Source: Mycobacteriaceae bacterium (GTDB taxonomy: Bacteria > Pseudomonadota > Gammaproteobacteria > Burkholderiales > Burkholderiaceae_D). Taken from it: 64,000 nucleotides of DNA. The stretch lies in the NCBI GenBank assembly GCA_903970145.1, contig CAJCHO010000001.1:19933-83932 (forward strand). The letters are read 5' to 3'. Numbering within the stretch: position 1 is the stretch's first letter; every line of letters begins with the position of its first letter. The translations under genes and the position numbers were made by a program. The notes beneath the pieces are model-generated. The model saw only the letters and a program-made list of their open reading frames with translations. It was not told where the DNA came from and did not search any database. This document shows positions 18,459-28,891 of this stretch, one piece after another.

Positions 18459-19669
18459 TGGATCAGCCCTCGGCGATCCTTGGGACCCCGCTCTCGGCAA
18501 GCGCCACGCGGGTCATGCTGCTCGGCTCAGGCGAGCTCGGCAAGGAAGTGGTGATCGAGCTGCAGCGCCTTGGCGTCGAAGTAATCGCGGTCGATCGCTA
18601 CGCCAATGCACCTGCCCAGCAGGTCGCCCATCGCGCTCATGTCATCCAGATGACCGATCCAAAAGCTCTGCGCGCGATAATCGAAGCCGAGCGGCCCGAC
18701 TTCGTGGTTCCCGAGATCGAAGCCATCGCCACGCAGACGCTCCGCGAGATCGAGGCCGAGGGACTTGCCGAGGTCATCCCTACGGCCCGCGCGACCCAGC
18801 TGACGATGAACCGGGAAGGCATCCGTCGCCTTGCAGCCGAAGAACTCGGCCTGCCCTGCTCGCCCTACCGCTTTGCCGGGAGCCTTGAAGAGTTACGCAG
18901 TGCGGCAATCGAGATCGGCTATCCGTGCATCATCAAGCCGGTCATGTCTTCTTCCGGCAAGGGGCAGTCCAGGCTGAGCGCGCCCGACGAGCTCGAGGCT
19001 GCCTGGGAATATGCGCGGACCGCCGGTCGCGTCGCGTCGGGCCGGGTGATCGTCGAAGGTGTCATAGACTTCGATTATGAAATCACACTCCTGACAGTGC
19101 GCGCGCGTTCGGCAGGCGGCCTCATCGAGACCCATTTTTGTGAACCGATCGGCCATGTGCAGGTTGCCGGCGACTACGTCGAGAGCTGGCAACCCCAGCT
19201 CATGAGCAAGGCCGCGCTGGAGCGAGCGCGCGAGATCGCCCGTGCCGTCACCGGCAATCTGGGCGGTCGTGGCATCTATGGTGTGGAGCTATTCGTCAAG
19301 GGCGACCAGGTTTGGTTCTCCGAAGTCAGCCCGCGACCCCACGACACCGGCATGGTCACTATGGTCAGCCAGGTGCAAAGCGAGTTCGAGCTGCACGCCA
19401 AGGCGATCATCGGCTTGCCGGTGGATGTCAGCATGCGGACCGCAGGCGCCAGCGCGGTGATCTATGGAGGGATTGCGGCCACCGCGATTTCCTTTGAAGG
19501 AGTCGCGCACGCGCTGGAGGTACCGGCAAGCGCGCTGCGTCTGTTCGGCAAACCCGAGTCATTCGTCAAGCGCCGCATGGGCGTGGCGCTGGCATCGGCC
19601 GAGAACACCGACGACGCCCGTGCTCGCGCCAAACTGGCCGCCAGCCGCGTCAAGCCGGTTCTGCGCTAG
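18458..19669 (+). CDS. purT: Formate-dependent phosphoribosylglycinamide formyltransferase
   Basis: PurT forms formyl-GAR from GAR, formate and ATP, step three of purine synthesis without folate. The protein (403 residues) has the N-terminal Rossmann-like part ([20 protein letters not shown]), the ATP-grasp domain ([16 protein letters not shown]; the binding residues Glu in [16 protein letters not shown]; and [15 protein letters not shown]) and the small C-terminal domain (RRMGVALA). The length is that of the family. It shares one base with the upstream permease gene, indicating co-translation. Confidence 0.95.
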   Translation: MDQPSAILGTPLSASATRVMLLGSGELGKEVVIELQRLGVEVIAVDRYANAPAQQVAHRAHVIQMTDPKALRAIIEAERPDFVVPEIEAIATQTLREIEAEGLAEVIPTARATQLTMNREGIRRLAAEELGLPCSPYRFAGSLEELRSAAIEIGYPCIIKPVMSSSGKGQSRLSAPDELEAAWEYARTAGRVASGRVIVEGVIDFDYEITLLTVRARSAGGLIETHFCEPIGHVQVAGDYVESWQPQLMSKAALERAREIARAVTGNLGGRGIYGVELFVKGDQVWFSEVSPRPHDTGMVTMVSQVQSEFELHAKAIIGLPVDVSMRTAGASAVIYGGIAATAISFEGVAHALEVPASALRLFGKPESFVKRRMGVALASAENTDDARARAKLAASRVKPVLR

Positions 19670-19676
19670 CACGACC

Positions 19677-22364
19677 ATGCCTGATACGACGTCCGCGGGG
19701 CCCACCACCAAGGAAGGCGCCTCGCTGACGCGCGACAGCGCGCTGCGCATGCGCGATACCGAACCCCCTCGTCTTGGCGCCCGCGTGCGCGGCGCATTGC
19801 GTGTAACTCGTAGCATCGAGCCCTTCGCCCTTTTGCTGCTGCTGGCCTATGACCTGAGCCTGCTGCTTAGCGGGGCACTGCCGCTCGAGCTCGCCCAGGC
19901 GGCCCCACCAGCCTTGCTCGTGGCCGCGCTCGCGCTCGCGTTCAACGAGTTGCGACGTGAGGAACACGATTTCGAGATCAGCCTGCGCGTGCTACGAGCG
20001 ATGGCGCTCGCGCTGTGCGCACCGCTGCTGGCCAGCGCTCAAGGGGTACTGCCACCGGCCTGGGTGTGGGCGCTGGGTCTCGCCCTGATCTATCCCTGCG
20101 GGCTACCCGCTCCGCTGGCGGCCGCCCTGGCGATCGCACTGGCGCTGCTCACCGAAGCTGGCACGGTCTACGCCGGAGGCCGCTGGCAGGCCGGTGACGC
20201 ACTGGTGCGCTGCGCATTGCTCGAAGCGGTGGCTGCAGTTTCCTATGCGCTTGGCCGGACGCTCGGAGAAAACGAGCGGGCGCAAAGAAGCAAGCGCCTG
20301 CGCCAGGCGCGTAACGACATCATCGGGGTAAACAGCAACGCCATCCTGGTGTTCACTGACCGGCGCTACCGACTGGTGCAGATCAACCACGCGGTTCAGC
20401 GCGCCCTCGGTTACTCGCCGCAGCAATTGCGCCGCCTCTGGTCACTTGAGCTCCTCCATCCGGAGGATCGCTCGGCCTTTCTCGCGCGTCGCACGATTCT
20501 GCTCAAGCATCCCGGCGATTCAGAGGTCTCACGCTTGCGCTTGCGCCACGCTGACGGCCACTGGGCGGTATTTGATGTGCGCATCACCAATCTGCTCAAG
20601 CATCCCGCCGTCCACGGGTTTTTTGCTTCGGCCGTCGACTGCTCCCTGCAGGTCCGTGCCGAGGAATCGCTGCAGGGCGAACGCCAGGTGCTGCGGGCCG
20701 TCATCGACCATCTGCGCCTGTCGATCTACACCAAGGATCGCGAGGCGCGCTACGTAATGAGCAACCCGACCAATGTGGCGCGCCTGGGCTATCGGGACGA
20801 GCGCGAAATACTTGGCTACCGGGTCGCAGAGCTCGATCCCGATGGGCGCTTACCGGCCTTCGATCGTGACGACAGCGATGTGCTGACCGGCAACTCGGTG
20901 CTCATCGATCACGAAGTGCGGGTCGCCGGCGCCGAGGGTGCGCGCTGGTACCAGCTCACCAAGCTGCCTCTGACCAATCCGGCAAGCGGTGTCGTCGGCC
21001 TGCTTGGCATGGTGCGCGACATCACCGAGAGCCGCGCGGCGCAGAACGTGCTCCTGCATCACGCAACCCACGATCCCCTGACGGGATTGCATAACCGCCG
21101 CTTCGTGAGCGAGCACCTGGCGACGCTCATGGAGAAGGCGGCCGACGGCAAGGAGCTGGTCGCGCTCCTGTTCTGCGACCTTGATCTGTTCAAGGCGGTC
21201 AATGACCGCTACGGCCACGAGATCGGCGACCGTTTCCTGACAGCGCTTGGAGAGCGACTTGAGCCATTTGGCGAAGCGGAAGGGCGCGCCCTGGCGCGTT
21301 TCGGCGGTGACGAGTTCGTCCTCCTGGCGCCGCTCGAGGGCCCGCAAGCAGCGCTCGCGCTGGCGCAGGCACTGCTGGACACGATTGCCGCCCCGATCCA
21401 GCTCGGCGAGCTTATCCTGCAAGCCAATGTCAGCATCGGTGTCGCGACCCTCAATGCCGATCACCGAACGCCCGAAGACCTGATTCGTGACGCGGACGCG
21501 GCGATGTACCTGGCCAAGTCCCAGGGGCGCAATCGCATCGTCGTCTTCGATGACATCATGCGCCGACGCAACACCCGCAACGTCGGGCTCACCCAGGCGC
21601 TGCGCGGCGCCCTCGACCGCTCCGAGCTCTACCTCATCTATCAACCCAAGGTTGACCTGCGCTCGGGCCTCGTCGCCGGGTTTGAGGCGCTGTTGCGCTG
21701 GGAAAGCGAAGAATACGGACCGGTGCCACCGACCGAGTTCATTCCACTGGCCGAGGAGTCGGGCCTGATCGTGCGTCTTGGCATGTGGGCGCTTGAACAG
21801 GCGTGCCTGCAATTGCGTCGCTGGCAATCGCAATACCCGGACCTCGATCACCTGACCATCGCAGTCAATGTTTCGATGCGCCAGCTCACGCATCCGAGTT
21901 TTCTCGATGACGTGGTGCGCGTCATCGAAACTTCGGAAATCTATCCGACCGCACTCGAGCTCGAACTCACCGAAAGCGCAGCCATGCTCAATATCGATGA
22001 GTCGGTTGTGCTGCTCGGACAATTGCGTGATCGCGGCTTGCGACTGGCACTCGATGATTTCGGTACGGGATACTCGTCGCTGGCCCATCTACGGCGCCTG
22101 CCGGTGCAGGTCCTCAAGATCGACCGGATGTTCGTGCGCGGGCTCGAAAGCGAGAACGATGACTCACGCATCGTGAAAATGGTCATTGGTCTCGCCGATG
22201 CCCTGCACCTGCAGTGCGTAGCCGAAGGCATCGAGAACCGCGCCAACGCCTCCGAGATTGCCCGCCTGGGTTGCGATCTGGGCCAGGGCTACTATTTCTC
22301 GCGCGCCCTGCCGGCGCTCGAGGCAGGAGCGCTGCTCGAACTCAATCCGGCCTTCGTCGTCTAG
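19677..22364 (+). CDS. Membrane PAS-GGDEF-EAL protein (c-di-GMP turnover)
   Basis: The start ATG 19677 lies 7 nt after the purT stop. Residues of about 45-190 hold several hydrophobic segments, a membrane sensor. Two PAS domains follow (about 215-330 and 340-455). The GGDEF domain has an intact RFGGDEF at about residue 541 with the preceding DLDLFKAVND; the EAL domain has FEALLRW at about 669, DDFGTGYSSL and LKIDRMFV, so both catalytic signatures look complete. It may make and/or degrade cyclic di-GMP; which activity dominates cannot be read from sequence. Its stop overlaps that of the convergent acylase gene. Confidence 0.92.
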   Translation: MPDTTSAGPTTKEGASLTRDSALRMRDTEPPRLGARVRGALRVTRSIEPFALLLLLAYDLSLLLSGALPLELAQAAPPALLVAALALAFNELRREEHDFEISLRVLRAMALALCAPLLASAQGVLPPAWVWALGLALIYPCGLPAPLAAALAIALALLTEAGTVYAGGRWQAGDALVRCALLEAVAAVSYALGRTLGENERAQRSKRLRQARNDIIGVNSNAILVFTDRRYRLVQINHAVQRALGYSPQQLRRLWSLELLHPEDRSAFLARRTILLKHPGDSEVSRLRLRHADGHWAVFDVRITNLLKHPAVHGFFASAVDCSLQVRAEESLQGERQVLRAVIDHLRLSIYTKDREARYVMSNPTNVARLGYRDEREILGYRVAELDPDGRLPAFDRDDSDVLTGNSVLIDHEVRVAGAEGARWYQLTKLPLTNPASGVVGLLGMVRDITESRAAQNVLLHHATHDPLTGLHNRRFVSEHLATLMEKAADGKELVALLFCDLDLFKAVNDRYGHEIGDRFLTALGERLEPFGEAEGRALARFGGDEFVLLAPLEGPQAALALAQALLDTIAAPIQLGELILQANVSIGVATLNADHRTPEDLIRDADAAMYLAKSQGRNRIVVFDDIMRRRNTRNVGLTQALRGALDRSELYLIYQPKVDLRSGLVAGFEALLRWESEEYGPVPPTEFIPLAEESGLIVRLGMWALEQACLQLRRWQSQYPDLDHLTIAVNVSMRQLTHPSFLDDVVRVIETSEIYPTALELELTESAAMLNIDESVVLLGQLRDRGLRLALDDFGTGYSSLAHLRRLPVQVLKIDRMFVRGLESENDDSRIVKMVIGLADALHLQCVAEGIENRANASEIARLGCDLGQGYYFSRALPALEAGALLELNPAFVV

Positions 22365-24793
22365 GGTGCTGCTTCCAGACGCAGGGTGCCGAGCGCGCCT
22401 TGTTCGACATCGGCACGGCGGGTCTGCATCGGGATGTACTCCACCTTGCCCCAGCGCGCCGCGTAATTCGAATAGAGATTCGAAAAGCGATTGCCGGACT
22501 GGCCGGTTGAGTGGATGAACTGGGAGCGCTCGAGGTCCGCCAGATCATAAAGCGCGCGCAGACTCGGACCGTTGGCCGCTTCGAAGGGATCGGCCGCGCC
22601 GATATGGTTCTCGGAAACATTCACCGTGTAGAGGTCGCCGCCGACTGGCTGACGCAGATCGAAAAAGCGCGCCAAGAGCGGTACCTGGCTAAACGGCCGG
22701 TGCGCCGAACGTGCCACGTGCAGATCACCCCAGCGCCAGCTCGCACGGTCCGGACCGAGACGGCGCGCAAGGTCAGTCAGAGCGAGCTCGAGAGCGCGTG
22801 CCTTGATCGCGTCGCAACTGCTGGGCTCGGTGGCATTGCTCGTGCTGCACCAGTGCGCCTGGCCGCCGCGATTCGATAGTACGTTAAAGAGAAATTCCTG
22901 GCGCTGGGTGAAATGCTCTGCAAACAGCTCGGGCCCGATCTTGTCGGCATAGATGAGTCGCGCCAACTCGCGCATCCAGGCTTCATAGATCGCCGCCTCC
23001 GCGCCATCGGCACGCATGGTTCCGTCCCAGTCATGCAGGCGCCGCAAGGCGTCGCGTGCGCCATCGCTCGTGACGGGCGTGGCCAATAACAGCGGCAGGA
23101 TCTGCACGGCGGCCAGCGAGCGCTGATCGGCCTGGATTTCGGCAAAACTTGCTAAAGTGTGGCTCAGATGCGCATCCAGCAGCGACTCGATGCGACGCGC
23201 CCGATAAGGAGGCTCCCATTCGGAGGTCAGATAGGGTCGGTAATCGTCGGCGACGATCTTCTGATTGGCCGTGACGATGCGCCCGACTGCGGGATTGAAT
23301 TGGTGTGGCAGATCCTCAAAAGGAACAAAGCCCACCCAGTCATAGCGCGCCTCCCAGCCCGGCGAGGGGGCCTGTCCCATCAGGTCATTGTCGGCGCGCC
23401 GCATCGGCACACGCCCCGGCGAAATCTCGCCGATATTACCGGCCACGTCCGCATAAACGATGTTCTGTTCGGGACTCGTAAAATCGCGCGCCGCGGCGAC
23501 GAATCCGGCCCAATTCTGCGCGTGATTGAGCTTGACGCCCGCCTGGACGGTAGTGTCGTCGTCGCGCAAGGCCGTCCACTGGAAAGCAATCGCGTAGCTG
23601 CCGGCATCGAAGGCAGCGAGTCCCTTGGCCGCTGAATCGAGCACGTCACTGATGAGCGGTCCATGGCGCGATTCGCGAACTATGAGCGTTATATCGGGTG
23701 CACCTTTGACCTTGATGATTTCCTGGCGCGTCAGCAGCGGCAGCCAGCCGTCGGGTGTGCGCGCCGCACCGTCGCGCAGCTGTTCAATATACAAATCCTG
23801 GGTGTCGGGCCCGGTATTGGTGAAGCCCCAGGCGATGCTTTGCGTGCGACCCAGCACGATGAAGGGTAATCCGGGCAGCGTCGCCCCGATCGTCTCAAGC
23901 CCTGGAGCCGAGAGATGCGCGAAATACCAAAGTGAGGGCGCACCGAGAGCAAGGTGCGGATCATTGGCCAGAAGTGGCTTACCTGTCTTGCTGCGGGTAC
24001 CCGAGATCACCCAGTTGTTCGAGCCGATGCCCGGCTCGAAACCTGGCGGAGCGACGCGCAGCAGCTCACCGGCAGCGAGATTGACATCCTTTAGCGAGCG
24101 ATACAGCTTGGTATAGTCGGCCGTGGGCAGCGGTGCATCGGGCGTGCCGGCGTTGCCCGAGTACGGCGGCAGGAATTCGTCGATTTCCTGCTTGGTCAGC
24201 TTTTGTGCAAGCTCTAGGCGCAGGATTTCGTTGGCCCAGTTCTCCGAGAGATCCCAGGACATCATGATCACCCAGCCGATCGAGTCGGCTGGGGTCCATG
24301 CCTCGGGCGCCGGTGCCTGCGTGAGGAGGAATTCGACGGGCAAGGCGCCGCGTCGAGTCGCGAGAAAGGCGTTGACCCCGTCAGCGTAGCGCTGCAGGGC
24401 AAGCTGGGTGGGCGCATCCAGATGAGCGAACTGTCGCTCGGCACTCCTGCGCACACCAAGCGTGCGCAAGAACTCGTCGGTCTTTACTGCGGACGGTCCG
24501 AGCACTTCTGACAGACGGCCAGCGACGATGCGCCGGTTCATTTCCATCTGCCAGAGCCGATCCTGGGCGTGGACAAAGCCGAGCGCGAAATATGCGTCTG
24601 CCTCGCTGCCCGCGTAAATATGCGGCACCCCTTCGCGGTCGCGCACCACATCGACCGGAGCCCCAAGGCCAGACACACGCAGATTGCCGTTAACCATGGG
24701 CAGGCTGGAGGTAGCCAGCCAGTAAAGACCGGCCGCGAAAAGCGCCGTGAGCAGCAACGCCGTCAGGCTGATGCGTCGCAACCAGCGTTTCAT
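22361..24793 (-). CDS. Penicillin acylase family Ntn-hydrolase
   Basis: From ATG 24793 (GGGGAG upstream) the 810-residue precursor starts with a membrane/signal segment (SLTALLLTALFAAGLYWLA), so it acts in the periplasm. The S45 family pattern is clear: VRDREGVPHIYA, ALGFVHAQDRLWQMEMNRR, then GIGSNNWVISGTRS, where the Ser after Gly is the expected autocleavage nucleophile, followed by GKPLLANDPHL. C-terminal YNSN-type pieces (IVTANQKIV; GQSGNRFSNLYSNY) complete the large chain. Family members cleave penicillins, N-acyl-homoserine lactones or other N-acyl compounds; the substrate here is unknown. Confidence 0.92.
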   Translation of the reverse strand: MKRWLRRISLTALLLTALFAAGLYWLATSSLPMVNGNLRVSGLGAPVDVVRDREGVPHIYAGSEADAYFALGFVHAQDRLWQMEMNRRIVAGRLSEVLGPSAVKTDEFLRTLGVRRSAERQFAHLDAPTQLALQRYADGVNAFLATRRGALPVEFLLTQAPAPEAWTPADSIGWVIMMSWDLSENWANEILRLELAQKLTKQEIDEFLPPYSGNAGTPDAPLPTADYTKLYRSLKDVNLAAGELLRVAPPGFEPGIGSNNWVISGTRSKTGKPLLANDPHLALGAPSLWYFAHLSAPGLETIGATLPGLPFIVLGRTQSIAWGFTNTGPDTQDLYIEQLRDGAARTPDGWLPLLTRQEIIKVKGAPDITLIVRESRHGPLISDVLDSAAKGLAAFDAGSYAIAFQWTALRDDDTTVQAGVKLNHAQNWAGFVAAARDFTSPEQNIVYADVAGNIGEISPGRVPMRRADNDLMGQAPSPGWEARYDWVGFVPFEDLPHQFNPAVGRIVTANQKIVADDYRPYLTSEWEPPYRARRIESLLDAHLSHTLASFAEIQADQRSLAAVQILPLLLATPVTSDGARDALRRLHDWDGTMRADGAEAAIYEAWMRELARLIYADKIGPELFAEHFTQRQEFLFNVLSNRGGQAHWCSTSNATEPSSCDAIKARALELALTDLARRLGPDRASWRWGDLHVARSAHRPFSQVPLLARFFDLRQPVGGDLYTVNVSENHIGAADPFEAANGPSLRALYDLADLERSQFIHSTGQSGNRFSNLYSNYAARWGKVEYIPMQTRRADVEQGALGTLRLEAAP

Positions 24794-24940
24794 CGCATCC
24801 GGACTCCCCTTTGTGCCCTGCCAGTTCAAGTTCGGCGAAGGCGCTCACGACGCATTCGCAATCGTGCAACGCAATCGAGTTTAACATCTAGCGGCATGCC
24901 CCCTTACGGGGCCAATCGGTTCATGCATTCAGGAGAGCGA

Positions 24941-25516
24941 ATGGCCGTGCCACTGGCAAGCATCTGCGTCTACTGCGGTTCAAGCGCGGGAGCGCGACCG
25001 CAATACCGAGCGCTTGCCGAAGAACTCGGCACCGTTCTCGCCTCGCGGGGAATTCGACTCGTCTATGGCGGCGGTCGCGTCGGCCTGATGGGGGCCGTCG
25101 CTGACGCGTGTCTTGCGGCCGGTGGCAGCGTCGTTGGTGTCATTCCCCAGGCGCTCGTGGCGCGCGAACTCGCCCATGATTCGCTCGAAAACCTTGAAAT
25201 CGTTCGCGACATGCATGAGCGCAAGATGAGAATGGCAGAACTCTCGGACGCGTTCATCGCGCTCCCAGGCGGCTGGGGCACGCTCGAAGAGCTCACAGAA
25301 ATGCTCACCTGGCTGCAGCTCGGACTGCATAAAAAACCCGTCGGGCTTCTCGAAGTCGCGGGCTACTTCGAGCACTTTCTCGCCTTCGCCCGGCACATGA
25401 ATTCCGAGGGATTCGTGCGCCACGAACACACACGCCTACTGTGTGTCGACAAGCATCCGGGCGATCTTCTCGCGCAACTGGAAAATTTCGATGCGCTCGG
25501 GGTCGGCCTGCTCTAG
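24941..25516 (+). CDS. LOG family protein (nucleoside 5'-monophosphate phosphoribohydrolase)
   Basis: The start ATG 24941 follows AGGAGAG. The protein (191 residues) has the Rossmann-like LOG fold with ICVYCGSSAGA, LVYGGGRVGLMGAVADA, the conserved MHERK and the signature ALPGGWGTLEEL. LOG proteins release the base from nucleoside 5'-monophosphates (cytokinin activation in plants; nucleotide turnover in bacteria). The reading frame extends upstream to 24569 but overlaps the divergent acylase gene, so the short start is right. The stop overlaps that of the convergent hydrolase. Confidence 0.93.
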   Translation: MAVPLASICVYCGSSAGARPQYRALAEELGTVLASRGIRLVYGGGRVGLMGAVADACLAAGGSVVGVIPQALVARELAHDSLENLEIVRDMHERKMRMAELSDAFIALPGGWGTLEELTEMLTWLQLGLHKKPVGLLEVAGYFEHFLAFARHMNSEGFVRHEHTRLLCVDKHPGDLLAQLENFDALGVGLL

Positions 25517-26403
25517 GATTTGATCATTGCGAGATGGCCGGTTAAGGCCTGCACCAATATCGGAACCAGCGCCGGGGCGAAGTCATGGCCCATGCCGGCG
25601 ATAATCGTCAGGCGCGCACCGGAGATTTTTGCGGCGGTGTCGCGTCCGCCTGCAACCGGCACAAGTGGATCATCGGCACCGTGAATCACCAGGGTTGGCG
25701 CGCGCACCCTGGCGAGATCTGCCGAACGATCGCCGCTGGCGATGACGGCGATCAACTGGCGTGCGGTACCCGCCGGATTGAATGAGCGCTGCAGGCTGCG
25801 CGTCAGGCGCGCGCGCTCGGCGGCCGTCGGCGCCCGAAAGGCCGGACTGCCGATCACGTCAAACAGGTGCTCATAGTGGTCGACGAGCGCATCGAGGCTG
25901 TCACCTGCCGGTTTGCCAAGAAGCGCACTGCGCGCGCGCCGGGTCGGTCCCGGCAGCCCTCTGGCCCCGCTAGTCGACATGATCGAAGTCAGACTCAGGG
26001 TGCGATCGGGGAAGTTGGCGGCAATGAGCTGGGCAATCATGCCACCCATCGATGCGCCGACAATATGTGCTTTCTTGATGCCCAGAGCATCGAGGATGCC
26101 GATGGTGTCGTGAGCCATGTCGAGCAGCGAATACGGACTCTTGACCGACAGACCGAAAAAGTGGCGCAGCGTCGCCACGGCCACCGGCATCGCCTGTACT
26201 CCGTCGAATTTGGATGACAGCCCGCAGTCCCGGTTGTCAAAGCTGATCACCCGATATCCGGCGGCAACGACGGCATCGACAAATTCAGGAGGCCATGCGG
26301 TCAACTGCATGCCAAGTCCCATGATCAGCACAACGGCCGGCGCGTCCGGTGCTCCCTGCTCGACTACTTCGAATTCCAGTCCATTGGACTTGATACGCGC
26401 CAT
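25513..26403 (-). CDS. Alpha/beta-fold hydrolase
   Basis: The protein (296 residues) has no signal peptide. It shows oxyanion-hole IMGLGMQ, YRVISFDNRDCGLS, the nucleophile elbow VGASMGGMIAQ, the acid in HGADDPLVP and His in AGMGHDFAP, a complete catalytic triad. It is a cytoplasmic esterase/hydrolase of the common alpha/beta family (similar in layout to putative esterases and aclacinomycin-methylesterase-like proteins); substrate unknown. The start ATG 26403 fits the family N-terminus. Confidence 0.88.
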   Translation of the reverse strand: MARIKSNGLEFEVVEQGAPDAPAVVLIMGLGMQLTAWPPEFVDAVVAAGYRVISFDNRDCGLSSKFDGVQAMPVAVATLRHFFGLSVKSPYSLLDMAHDTIGILDALGIKKAHIVGASMGGMIAQLIAANFPDRTLSLTSIMSTSGARGLPGPTRRARSALLGKPAGDSLDALVDHYEHLFDVIGSPAFRAPTAAERARLTRSLQRSFNPAGTARQLIAVIASGDRSADLARVRAPTLVIHGADDPLVPVAGGRDTAAKISGARLTIIAGMGHDFAPALVPILVQALTGHLAMIKS

Positions 26404-26516
26404 GCGAATGCTCCTGATCTGTGCTCTTGGCCCGGCGCTGCCGCGTCTACTCTGACCCGCCGGTTAACGCGCACCGAGCGCGTGCACCGGCGGCGGATTA
26501 TCTCAGAACCGGGCGT

Positions 26517-28234
<1,718 letters not shown>

Positions 28235-28301
28235 TCATGCGGCAAGTGTCAATTTGTATTGAATCAAGAGCGCAATTTGCAACGGGGTTTGGCAGGTGCG
28301 G

Positions 28302-28334
28302 CGCCTAAGCACGGACACTGTCCGTGCTTAGGCG
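28302..28334. repeat. Perfect 33-nt palindrome
   Basis: The 16-bp arms 28302-28317 and 28319-28334 (CGCCTAAGCACGGACA and its complement) flank a single central base. No T-run follows. It could be a transposon/REP-like relic, an operator or a hairpin; it marks the left side of the accessory region. Confidence 0.85.
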
Positions 28335-28343
28335 TCAACCTGG

Positions 28344-28383
28344 CCCCACCTGGAGCCGCGGTCCGGCACTACGACAGGTGGGG
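28344..28383. repeat. 9-bp inverted repeat beside the palindrome
   Basis: CCCCACCTG (28344-28352) and CAGGTGGGG (28375-28383) form a second inverted repeat 10 nt from the 33-nt palindrome. Together they resemble a cluster of extragenic palindromes. Confidence 0.6.
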
Positions 28384-28447
28384 GCTTGCCAACTGCCAAG
28401 TATTCCTTGGCCGCTAAATTGAATGTGAGAAGCGCAAACACCGCCCC

Positions 28448-28660
28448 TCATCTGGAACCAACGATCCGCGCCAAGGTTTCTTCCAGCTGACTTCGATCAG
28501 CCTCACGCTTGGCGTCGCTGCGCTCGGCCAGGTTCTGCAGCTTGCGCCGCACTGCCGGCAACTTGGCTGCGTGTGGAAGCTCGATCAGTTCGAAGTCCGG
28601 TTGCTGATGCTCAATGGAACGCAGGAACGCACACGAAGGCACATCCAATGTCGCGTGCAA
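28448..28660 (-). pseudogene. Remnant of an AbiEii-type nucleotidyltransferase gene (C-terminal end)
   Basis: The last 65 or so codons match the C-terminus of the intact AbiEii gene at 32479-33429: shared stretches include PSCAFLRS, LPAVRRKL and DAKREADR, and both end in SR plus stop. Nothing of the catalytic domain is present. The remnant starts inside a poly-gamma-glutamate hydrolase-like fragment in a different frame. It indicates that a second AbiE-bearing element was once here. Confidence 0.8.
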
Positions 28661-28817
28661 CGTCCGACGTGTATTGCTCGATGCTGCCCCCATGCGGGGC
28701 TATTACTGCCACGGCCGAACCCGCGTTCGCCCGCACATGCACTCGGTAGTCAGTGCCTTCGACCTGAGCGCTGGCCAAGTCCGTGAATCCCTTGTAATGG
28801 TCCGCTGGGCTACTCAT
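28611..28817 (-). pseudogene. Truncated poly-gamma-glutamate hydrolase-like N-terminus
   Basis: The 68-codon frame begins MSSPADHYKGFTDLASAQVE and continues DYRVHVR....VAVIAPHGGSIE..TS..AR, which is the N-terminal signature (including APHGG.IE) of the phage/plasmid poly-gamma-glutamate hydrolase family of about 200 residues. Homology stops at about 28650, where the AbiEii-like remnant begins in another frame, leaving a short nonsense tail. It is a broken gene. Confidence 0.7.
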
Positions 28818-28891
28818 GGCACCTCCACATCGCGATAGGACGGGTTCGAGTAGCGAGCTGGACTTGCCCAGGCGTCAGTTGGCGTTGCGCC

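Noticed and set aside
17313..18500. Minus-strand frame of 395 codons opposite the AI-2E permease
   Set aside because: It is rich in Asp, His, Gln and Arg as expected for antisense of a membrane-protein gene, and has no motif.
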